From JBBQRS01 sp038214535 (GTDB taxonomy: Bacteria > Chloroflexota > Anaerolineae > CG2-30-64-16): a DNA stretch of 39,611 nt. Every line of letters begins with the position of its first letter. Positions within the stretch are counted from its first letter, which is position 1. Below are positions 17,128 through 25,200 of this stretch, piece by piece. A program made the position numbers and the translations under genes. Location: positions 1 through 39,611 of the forward strand of contig JBBQRS010000039.1 in the NCBI GenBank assembly GCA_038214535.1. Reading direction: 5' to 3'. Below the pieces are notes generated by a model that did not search any database, had not been told where the DNA came from, and worked only from the letters and a program-made list of their open reading frames with translations.

Positions 17128-17188
17128 CTTTGTAGTGACGGCTTCAGCCGTTGCACTGCCCCCAACGGCTGAAGCCGTCACTACAAAG
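17128..17188. repeat. Intergenic palindrome, family A, perfect copy downstream of araD (A5)
   Basis: Perfect 25-base arms (17128-17152 and 17164-17188), identical to those of A4, enclose an 11-base loop. It begins 11 bases after the araD stop. Confidence 0.95.
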
Positions 17189-17220
17189 GAGATCAACGCG
17201 CAGTTTTCGGGTAGAGACTG

Positions 17221-17250
17221 AGGCCGGGCCATATACATGATGCCCGGCCT
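17221..17250 (+). other. Strong hairpin in the leader of the DUF4038 gene
   Basis: AGGCCGGGC (17221-17229) and GCCCGGCCT (17242-17250) form a perfect 9-bp stem with a 12-base AT-rich loop. There is no T-run after it. It lies 11 bases before the ribosome site GGAGG. It may be a processing or attenuation structure, or a short repeat unit unrelated to families A-C. Confidence 0.55.
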
Positions 17251-17273
17251 TCACACGTTATGGAGGCGCTTCA

Positions 17274-18905
17274 ATGAAACAGCTCGGTACGCAGAATCAA
17301 ATCGTGCAATGGTCGTATCTCTCGCATCAGTCTTATGCAGACCCATTCAACGATGTTGTATTGGATCTCCTCATCACCGACCCGGCGGGGCAGCAGCGGA
17401 CGATCCCGGCGTTCTGGGCCGGCGAAAACCAGTGGACGGTGCGCTACGCGTCGCCGCTCACCGGCGTCCATGCATACCGCACCGTTTGCTCGGACACCGA
17501 TAATCCCGATCTGCACGGCCAGGAGGGGCAAATCGAGATCGGCCCGTATGCGGGCGCGAATCCGCTGTATCAGCATGGCGCGCTCCGCGTTGCACCCGAT
17601 CAACGGCATCTCGAACATCGCGACGGACATCCGTTCTTCTGGCTGGGCGACACCTGGTGGATGGGGTTCTCGCGGCGGATTCGCTGGCCGGAAGACTTCC
17701 GCGAACTGACTGCCGACCGCGTAGGTAAAAGATTCAGCGTCATCCAGATCGTCGCGGGGCTGTATCCCGACATGGAGCCGGGCGACCCGCGGAGCGCCAA
17801 TGAAGCAGGGCAAGCCTGGGATGAGGGCTTCACGCGCATCAACCCGGCTTACTTCGACGCGGCCGATCTGCGCGTGGCCGAACTGGTGCGCGCCGGACTG
17901 CTCCCCTGCATCATCGGCGCCTGGGGCTATTATCTCGATTTCGTCGGCCCTGATGTGCTCCATAAGCACTGGCGCTATCTGATCGCCCGCTGGGGGGCGT
18001 ATCCGGTCGTCTGGTGCGTCGCCGGTGAGGCGATGATGCCGTACTACGTCGCAAGTTCGGCCTCTGCCGATCACGAAGTACTCACGGGCGATGACCGGCG
18101 CGCCTTCTGGACCGAGTTGGCGCAGTTCATCCGGGCCACTGATCCCTACGATCATCCCGTTACCATCCATCCGACACAACGGGGCCACGAGCAAGTCAGC
18201 GATCCCACCGTGCTCGACATAGACATGCTCCAGACCGGACATTCGGGCTACCCTTCGCTGGCAGATACCGTCAACATCCTCGAAGACTCTTTGGCGCACG
18301 AACCGGCAATGCCGGTATTCATCTCTGAAGCCAACTACGAAGGCATCCTGGAATCGAGCCGCGAGGAGGTGCAGCGCTTCTTGTTCTGGAGCAGTATGCT
18401 TTCGGGGGCGATGGGCCACACCTACGGCGCGAATGGTCTGTGGCAGGCGGGATCGAACGAGGAACCCTACGGCCCGTCGCCGCACGGCACATCGTGGGGC
18501 GACATGACCTGGCGCGAAGCATACCGCTTGCCGGGGTCCGGCCAGTTGGGCATCGGCAAGCGTCTGCTCGAACGCTACCCCTGGCAGCAGCTCACGCCGC
18601 GTCCTGATTGGATCACGCCACACGCGAGCCGCGCAGACCGCTACCAGCCTTACGCAGCGGAGATCGGTGAAGATGTGCGTCTCTTCTTCATCCCCGCGTC
18701 GGCCATCTGGATGGTATGGAGCGGGAAGGCGCGGATACAGGGTCTATCGCCGGAAGCCATGTATGATGGCTACTGGTTCGACCCGAAGACCGGGCAGGAA
18801 TATCCCCTGGGCGAGGTCAGCGTGGATGCAGAGGGCGCCTGGACACCACTTCGCCCGCCGATCTTCCAGGATTGGCTGATCGTATTGACCCATAAACCGG
18901 CATGA
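17274..18905 (+). CDS. DUF5060/DUF4038 putative glycoside hydrolase (GH140/apiosidase-like fold)
   Basis: This is a 543-residue three-part protein. An N-terminal DUF5060-type beta domain (about 1-90) has FWAGENQWTVRYASPLTGVHAYRT. A DUF4038 TIM barrel (about 110-440) is marked by HPFFWLGDTWWMGFSRRI and VWCVAGEAMMPYY. A C-terminal beta domain (about 470-540) resembles the 'collagen-binding' domain that ends these proteins. DUF4038 barrels include GH140 apiosidases acting on pectic rhamnogalacturonan II, and related arabinosidase-like enzymes. Substrate here is unknown, but the ara genes next door suggest arabinosides or pectin side chains. There is no signal peptide. TGGAGGCG precedes the ATG. 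It is the last gene of the 14-kb block and converges with the histidine kinase gene. Confidence 0.85.
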   Translation: MKQLGTQNQIVQWSYLSHQSYADPFNDVVLDLLITDPAGQQRTIPAFWAGENQWTVRYASPLTGVHAYRTVCSDTDNPDLHGQEGQIEIGPYAGANPLYQHGALRVAPDQRHLEHRDGHPFFWLGDTWWMGFSRRIRWPEDFRELTADRVGKRFSVIQIVAGLYPDMEPGDPRSANEAGQAWDEGFTRINPAYFDAADLRVAELVRAGLLPCIIGAWGYYLDFVGPDVLHKHWRYLIARWGAYPVVWCVAGEAMMPYYVASSASADHEVLTGDDRRAFWTELAQFIRATDPYDHPVTIHPTQRGHEQVSDPTVLDIDMLQTGHSGYPSLADTVNILEDSLAHEPAMPVFISEANYEGILESSREEVQRFLFWSSMLSGAMGHTYGANGLWQAGSNEEPYGPSPHGTSWGDMTWREAYRLPGSGQLGIGKRLLERYPWQQLTPRPDWITPHASRADRYQPYAAEIGEDVRLFFIPASAIWMVWSGKARIQGLSPEAMYDGYWFDPKTGQEYPLGEVSVDAEGAWTPLRPPIFQDWLIVLTHKPA

Positions 18906-18939
18906 AAGATGTGAGGACGGACGTGCGAGATCGAGCGGA

Positions 18940-20676
18940 TCAGCACTTCGAATCGAAGCCGACCATGACAGGGAAATACGCCTGAATCTGGGTTCCGCAT
19001 TGTGAGGCGCTGGTGATGATCAGGTCACCGCCAAAAGCAACCGCGCGTTCGCGCATTGAGCGCAATCCAAGGTGTCCCGGGTAAGCCGCCATCGGATCAA
19101 AACCGGCGCCATTGTCACAGACTTCAAGGCGATAACCATCGGCCTGACATTCCAGCCGGATATCAAGCCGGCTGGAATGGGCGTGCTTCACGGCGTTGAG
19201 CATCGCTTCCTGAGCAATGCGATAGAGCGCTTCCTTCGCTTCGAACGGCAGGCTGGGTTCATCACATAAATCCGTTACGACCTCGATGCCACGACGTGCG
19301 CGCATCTCAGCGGCCTTCTTCTCCAGCGCAATCACCAGACCTTCCGTTACCAGCATTTCGGGTCGTAGCTCGAAGATCAGAGCGCGCATCTCCGTCAGCC
19401 CCGCGTTGGCAAGTGAGAGCGTGAAGTTCAATGCCTCGCGCGTCTTGTCCTGATCCGTACCCAGCATTGTGAGCGCAGTATGCGCGCCCAGCGAAATCCC
19501 GTAGAGCGCTTGTGACACCGAATCATGGAGTTCACGAGCCAGACGCTGGCGCTCTGCCAGAGCCGCACGCTCCTGGGCGGCGATGGCCAGTTCGCTTTCA
19601 GCGTCACGCAGCACAGCATCCGAACGCTTGCGAGAAGTGATATCCCGGTCCACCCAAATGAACCCATTCGGTGCGTTCAGGCTATCGTAAATCATCATCA
19701 CACGTGACTCGACCCATACCTCGCGTCCGTCTTTGGCAAGGCGAATCGATTCCACGTCAACTTCTTCTCCCTGATACAGGCGTTGAGACAATTCATCGCG
19801 CGTCATCCCGATGAAAGCCGGCCGGGGGAAATCTTCGTGAGCCAACCCCAGTACGTCTTCCGCTCGATGACCATACATCTTTTCTGCGCCGGTGTTCCAG
19901 AAAGTAATCCGTCCGTCCTGATCCAGCCCGATGACGGCGTCATTCAGTTGTGATAGGATCGTCGCCTGTCGCTGGATCGCGGCTTCCGCGATTTTGCGAT
20001 CGGTAATGTCTTCGATGACAGCCGCAAAACGGGGGCCTTCTATCGGGAAGGCGACGACATGAACACAGCGGCCAATGGACTTCGCGTAGGTCTCGAACTC
20101 CACCGGGCTTTGGGTGGAAACGACTCGGCTAAACCGCGGCAGATACTCAGGCACGACGCCGAGAAAGAGTGCGCTGAGAGGCAAACCGATGATCTTGTCT
20201 CGCGCAATTCCGGTATGACGCGTGTACGCATCATTGACCTCAAGAACGCGCCAGTCTACGGGCTGGTTCTGATCATCATAGATCAGCTCATACAGGGCCA
20301 CTCCTTCGGCCATATTCTGAAAGAGCAGACGATACTTCTCTTCACTGATCCGCAGTGCCCCTTCGGCCTTCTTGTGTCCGGCAACTTCTTCTTGCAACGC
20401 CTCGGTAGCGCGCGTCAGTTCCATCGTGCGTTCGGCTACCCGCGCCTCCATTTCATCACGCGCCTTGCGAAGGATCGCTTCAGCCTCTTGCTGTCGTTTG
20501 GTATGCCAGCGTATCAGCGCGAAAGAGGCGGCAATCATGAATACCGCGAGGGCGGAATGCCAGAAAAAACCCCCGCGCGCGTTGCCCGACAGATAATCCT
20601 CGGCCAGGTCGCCAACGATCACCAAAGCCGCGATCAGCAGCGGAAGCCATGCATCGCGGATACGTTCCTTCTTCAT
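18940..20676 (-). CDS. PAS-domain sensor histidine kinase, HisKA_3 (NarX/DesK type)
   Basis: This 578-residue membrane kinase starts with two helices (about 10-27 and 38-56) and almost no extracytoplasmic loop. A coiled coil (about 60-105) and two PAS/PAC domains (about 105-235 and 240-355) follow, the second closing with WVDRDITSRK. The HisKA_3 dimerisation motif RLARELHDSVSQALYG (phospho-His H384) and an HATPase domain with NAVKHAHSS, CDNGAGFDP and GLRSMRERA complete it. Signals are probably sensed in the cytoplasm or membrane through PAS. It follows its response regulator in the same operon (86-base gap). AAGGA precedes the ATG. The ligand is unknown. Confidence 0.93.
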   Translation of the reverse strand: MKKERIRDAWLPLLIAALVIVGDLAEDYLSGNARGGFFWHSALAVFMIAASFALIRWHTKRQQEAEAILRKARDEMEARVAERTMELTRATEALQEEVAGHKKAEGALRISEEKYRLLFQNMAEGVALYELIYDDQNQPVDWRVLEVNDAYTRHTGIARDKIIGLPLSALFLGVVPEYLPRFSRVVSTQSPVEFETYAKSIGRCVHVVAFPIEGPRFAAVIEDITDRKIAEAAIQRQATILSQLNDAVIGLDQDGRITFWNTGAEKMYGHRAEDVLGLAHEDFPRPAFIGMTRDELSQRLYQGEEVDVESIRLAKDGREVWVESRVMMIYDSLNAPNGFIWVDRDITSRKRSDAVLRDAESELAIAAQERAALAERQRLARELHDSVSQALYGISLGAHTALTMLGTDQDKTREALNFTLSLANAGLTEMRALIFELRPEMLVTEGLVIALEKKAAEMRARRGIEVVTDLCDEPSLPFEAKEALYRIAQEAMLNAVKHAHSSRLDIRLECQADGYRLEVCDNGAGFDPMAAYPGHLGLRSMRERAVAFGGDLIITSASQCGTQIQAYFPVMVGFDSKC

Positions 20677-20762
20677 GGCGCAGGTCCTTACCTAATCACT
20701 GAGCATCCTTGTATCTCCGGATGACGCGCTGATCTTTACGACTCAATCCGGCCTGGCGTGCG

Positions 20763-21410
20763 CTAACTGGTCTCCCGGCTGTCAGCCACCATTCTGTGGT
20801 GAATGGCGTAGAGCACGGCCTGCGTTCGACTGGACACGCCGAGCTTATCAAGAATATGAGCTACATGGGTCTTGACAGTCTGCTCGCTAATGATGAGCGT
20901 CTGTGCGATCTCTTTGTTCGATTTGCCCAGCGCTAATAGTTGTAACACCTCGAACTCGCGGTTGGTGAGCGATTCAGGTTTGACTTCCGGTTGGCGCATC
21001 TCGCGCCATAGACGTGCCGCGGCTTCAGGGGAGAGTTGCACTTCGCCGGCCGCCGCCGCCTTGATGGCCCGACGTAATTCATGGGCCTGCGTATCTTTGA
21101 GCAAATAGCCGATCGCGCCGGACCGTACAGCCTCGGCGACCAGCCCATTTTCCAGGACGCTCGTCAACGCCACGACTTCAACATCGGGCATCTCGGTACG
21201 AATCACCTTCGTTGCCCTGATACCGTCCATGCCAGGCATCAGCAAATCCATCAGCACCACATCCGGATTGAGTTGGCGCGCCAACTCAATCGCCTGAGCG
21301 CCATCGGACGCCTCCCCAACAATCTCCAGTTCCGGATCCGCGCCCAGAAACATCCGCAGACCCTGCCGCACAACACTGTGGTCGTCCACAATTAGTACGC
21401 GGATTACCAT
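20763..21410 (-). CDS. NarL/FixJ-family response regulator
   Basis: This 215-residue transcription factor has a receiver domain (about 3-120) with acidic pair D9/D10, phospho-acceptor D55 (VVLMDLLMPGMDG), a switch Thr in VVALTS and a conserved Lys in YLLKD. A LuxR-type HTH (about 145-210) contains LTNREFEVLQLLALGKSNKEIA and TVKTHVAHILDKL. It is upstream of and co-directional with the HisKA_3 kinase, its obvious partner. The frame is open from 21476; I start at 21410 (MVIRVLIVDDH), where the receiver fold begins. Divergence from the receiver-only gene at 21646 leaves a 235-base shared control region; a TATAAT (21511-21516, plus strand) there lacks a good -35. Confidence 0.94.
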   Translation of the reverse strand: MVIRVLIVDDHSVVRQGLRMFLGADPELEIVGEASDGAQAIELARQLNPDVVLMDLLMPGMDGIRATKVIRTEMPDVEVVALTSVLENGLVAEAVRSGAIGYLLKDTQAHELRRAIKAAAAGEVQLSPEAAARLWREMRQPEVKPESLTNREFEVLQLLALGKSNKEIAQTLIISEQTVKTHVAHILDKLGVSSRTQAVLYAIHHRMVADSRETS

Positions 21411-21645
21411 CTTATCCACCCCAGCACCGATTGATACGTGGCTCGCGCATCCCCCGAAAGAGTGAGGGCTGATCACCCCTCGGACTGATGCGAACGCCAG
21501 AACGAACGTCTATAATGTATGGGCGCGATGCGGCTACCAAACGATTTTGTCTATACCTCCTGATCTAAAGTCCGGAAATTATATCATACTTGGAATCACA
21601 TGTCATGAGCGAGGAATTGTAAAACGACAAAGATAGCAGATATTC

Positions 21646-22041
21646 ATGATTCAGCTATTAATTGTGGGCAATCAACAGGGAGTACGAACAGGGTTGCGCA
21701 TGTTGCTCAGCGCCGAGCCCGATCTCTCTGTCGTCGGTGAAGCCGATTGCGGGCAAATCGCGCTCGATCTGGCGAAATCGCTGAACCCCGATGTCATCCT
21801 CATGGACGGCGAAATGCCGGAATTGGACGGCGTGATCACCACAACCACCCTCCATCATGTGCGACCTGAAATTGGGATTATCTGGCTGAGCGTTCACGAT
21901 GATAAACGCACGCAAGCCCGCGCCAGAGAAGCGGGCGCTGCAGCGTTCATTGCGAAAACGGTCCCTCCGGAATCTCTGCTGTCAGCAATCCGGCAGATCG
22001 CTCATCACTGCTGTGATGAGTTTTTCGCGTTTTTGTCTTGA
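21646..22041 (+). CDS. Degenerate receiver-domain protein without output domain
   Basis: This 131-residue protein resembles the receiver half of the neighbouring regulator (GLRMLLSAEPDLSVVGEA against GLRMFLGADPELEIVGEA). The phospho-acceptor D54 (VILMDGEMPELDG), a switch Ser and the FIAK lysine are kept. The acidic pair that binds Mg2+ is replaced by G8-N9, so normal phosphorylation is doubtful. The HTH is missing. The last 11 or so codons run through a textbook terminator hairpin (22001-22025), giving the odd tail HHCCDEFFAFLS. It may be a single-domain decoy or phosphate sink, or a truncated response regulator in decay. The ribosome site is weak. Confidence 0.75.
   Translation: MIQLLIVGNQQGVRTGLRMLLSAEPDLSVVGEADCGQIALDLAKSLNPDVILMDGEMPELDGVITTTTLHHVRPEIGIIWLSVHDDKRTQARAREAGAAAFIAKTVPPESLLSAIRQIAHHCCDEFFAFLS
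22001..22025 (+). terminator. Rho-independent terminator inside the 3' end of the receiver gene
   Basis: CTCATCAC-TGCT-GTGATGAG is a perfect 8-bp stem with a four-base loop, followed directly by TTTTT and, after four bases, a second TTTTT. It lies before the stop codon at 22039-22041, so the frame reads through it. Confidence 0.85.
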
Positions 22042-22161
22042 GAAGTTTACAGGGGAGGCGTCGGCTGCAAAACCCGTCTGGCCAACGGATCAGAGCGGCG
22101 TATCGGAATGGGACTCCGCATCTGTCATCAGTTACTTCCCACTCTGATCGTCAATAACAGG

Positions 22162-22181
22162 CTGAAGGACCAGCCCTTCAG
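22162..22181 (+). other. Leader hairpin before the multicopper oxidase gene
   Basis: CTGAAGG and CCTTCAG form a perfect 7-bp stem with a 6-base loop, about 10 bases upstream of the GGAAGAGGAG ribosome site. The role is unknown. The rest of the 165-base gap shows no clear promoter. Confidence 0.4.
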
Positions 22182-22206
22182 GCAAGTAGGAAGAGGAGTA
22201 ACCAAC

Positions 22207-25200
22207 ATGGTTCGTTGGAAGAAATTTAATCTCGTTCTCGCAGTGATAGTCATCGTCTCAATGCTTATGGGGGCGACTGGTGCGTCATTTGCGGCAGTCC
22301 CTGATCCCGGGCCTAGCGGCTCGACCTTCGCGCGCGAGGTGGCGCCGGAAGAGCAGCTTGTGCCGGCCGCGCTGCCGGCAAGTCCAACGGATGAAACGCA
22401 GGTCGCGCACTACTTCGGCCCCAACCCGAACTGGGCGAACAGCCCGTTCACGCTGCCTGACGTTACCGTGGAAATCATCGGCGACGGCAGCGGCGCGACG
22501 GCCACGGCCACAGTCGGGGCGAACGGCGCCGTGACGGGCATCACGCTCGTCGATCCCGGCAGCGGCTACACGGCCGCGACTGTGAGCATCACCGGCGCCG
22601 GGACGGGCGCGACGGCCACGGCCACGGTCGCCGCGTCCGGCGCGGTCACCGCCGTCACGGTTGACGCGGCAGGCAGCGGCTACACCGCGCCCACGGTCAG
22701 CTTCACGGGCGGCGGCGGGGCCGGAACACTCGTTCAGGTCGGCAACGCGCTCGTCGCACGAACGTACGCGACCGACTACGCGACGGCCCCGGGCGTCCTT
22801 GGACCCTTGCTCGTAGTTCTGCCGGTCACGATGCCGGCGAACGGCGTGGTTAAGTCAATCGAGTACTTCAATCAGGCGACTACCGGGGCAAGCCCCACGC
22901 CGTCCGCGGGGAACCTCTTTCACGCGTACGTCCTGGGTGCGACCGGAAACCCGAACGAGTACGCGGTCCTGTGGGACAGCGGCGAGCAGGTCGTCCCGGT
23001 CGCAGTAGACCCTGTCGGCGACGTTGTGAGCATCACGGTACCCGATATCGCCGTGACGACCGGCGACGTTATCGCCATTTACGGCGAGGGCATCCCGGTT
23101 GACGATCTTGGGACGGGTACGGATATCCTGAGCTACCCCGCCAACACGCCGCCCGGCGGCATCATCACCCTCGGGGGAGTGGACTTCCCCATCTACAGCC
23201 AGACACGCACCTACTCGCTCGCGGCGACCGTACTGGACGCTTCGGGCGTTGCCCCGCTGATGCCGGCCGCTGCGACCGCATATGGCGGAGTGGACGCGAT
23301 TGCCGTCGTCTCCGGCGGCGCGGGGTACACTAACCCGACCGTCGAGTTCGACATGCCCGACGGCCCGGATGGCGTTATCGCCAGCGGACACGCGGTGCTG
23401 GATGCGTCAGGCGCCGTCACCGCGATCGTGGTTGACAACCCGGGCTCCGGGTATTCCACGGCCCCTAACGTAATGGTCTACAACGGCACCCTCTACGAGC
23501 CGATCGCCTGCCAGTTGGCCGCTGCCAAAGCAATGCGGCAGGAGATGATCGAGTCGCAGGATCAGGGCCGGCTCGCACCCGAACAGTCCTCGCCGGCTCC
23601 CCGGCTGGATTCGGCCGAGATGACCTCCGAGTCCGGGCTGGTCCTGGCGACCGCAGAGACTATCTCGATATTTGCCTCCGCGGCCGATTGCGGGGCAGTT
23701 GCCGCGGCCACGCTGGCGATCTCCTCGATCGTCGTAGACGCACCCGGCGACGGCTACGTTTCGGCCCCGACTGTGACCATCAGCGACCCGACCGGGAGCG
23801 GAGCAGCCGCCACGGCCACGGTGAGCGCGGGTGCGATCACGTCCATTGCCCTCACTGCCCCCGGCACGGGCTACGTCACGCCGGGCGGCATCAAAAAGTT
23901 CACCGACCCGCTGCCCGGGCTCTGCGACCCCGCAGTCCCCGGCTCCTGCCCGACGGACGGCAGCAAGTTCCTCCCGCTCGCGGTGGCGGAGAAGATCAAG
24001 TATGACGGCATCGAAGCCGACCAGTACGAGATCGCGCTCGTGCAGTACCGCACCTCATTCTCGTCCAGCCTGCCGGGGACACTCGCCCGCGGCTACGTGC
24101 AGCTTGAGACCCCGGCCAACGCGGGCATCAGCCAGCACTTCCCGCTTCAGAACGAGCTGCTCGACGGCACCCTGGTTGACACCGGCTACTTCGGCGTGAC
24201 CTCGCCGCAATGGCTCGGCCCGATCATCGTCGCCACCAAAGACAAGCCGGCGCGGATCATCTTCCGCAACCTGCTGCCGGCCGATCCGGACAGCATGGAC
24301 GGGGTCAGTGACGGCGACCTGTTCCTGCCCACGGATAGCACCCTGATGGGCTCCGGCATGGCCGATACGCCCGATTTCGACTATCAGGATCTGGGCACGG
24401 TCACGGACGAGGCCCGCAACCCGGAGTGCACCGAGTACCCGAAGAGCGGCATGTGCTACAAGGACAACCGGGCGACGTTGCACCTGCACGGCGGCATCTC
24501 GCCGTGGATCAGCGACGGCACGCCGCACCAGTGGATCACTCCGGCCACCGAGGACACCAACTGGCCGCAGGGCGTCAGCGTATCGAACGTGCCCGACATG
24601 GCCGGCGCCGGATGTGACGCCGCGGATGACGGCTGCATGACGTTCTACTACACCAACCAGCAGAGCGCTCGCCTGATGTTCTATCACGACCACGCCTGGG
24701 GCATCACCCGCCTCAACGTGTACGCGGGCGAGGCTGCCGGCTATCTGATCACCGACGACACTGAGCAGACGCTGCTCAATAGCAACACCATCCCCGCCGA
24801 ACAGATCCCGTTGATCATCCAGGATCGTACCTTCGTGCCGCAAGACACGCAGATGTACAACCAGTACGATGCGGAGGGGAACGTCGTCAGCTACGGGCAG
24901 GACCCGACCTGGGACGCGAGTCGCTGGGGCGGTTACGGCAACTTCTGGTATCACCACACCTACATGCCGGCGCAGAATCCCGGCGACCCGGGCGGAATGA
25001 GCGCCTTCGGGCGTTGGATGTACGGGCCCTGGTTCTGGCCTCCGGCATCGGACACGAAGTTCGGCCCGATCGCCAACCCTTACTTCGGCAAAGACCCGAA
25101 GGGACCGGACGGAATGCGTGGCACTGCCGACGACTGGACCGCAGACCTGGCAGTACCCTGCAACCTAGACGATCCAGCCACCTGGCAGTACGACACAGAC

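Noticed and set aside
17271..18623. 450-codon minus-strand frame opposite the DUF4038 gene
   Set aside because: No family motifs and an odd composition, and it covers exactly the sense gene with clear DUF5060/DUF4038 features.
18946..18958. CTTCGAATCGAAG palindrome, matching TTCGAATCGAA at 4705
   Set aside because: It lies in the coding 3' end of the histidine kinase (codons for GFDSK), so the match to the possible operator at 4703 is probably chance.
22468..22730. Possible DNA-level tandem repeat in the oxidase N-terminus
   Set aside because: The protein repeats are clear, but the nucleotide copies are diverged. This is a domain repeat, not a recent DNA array.
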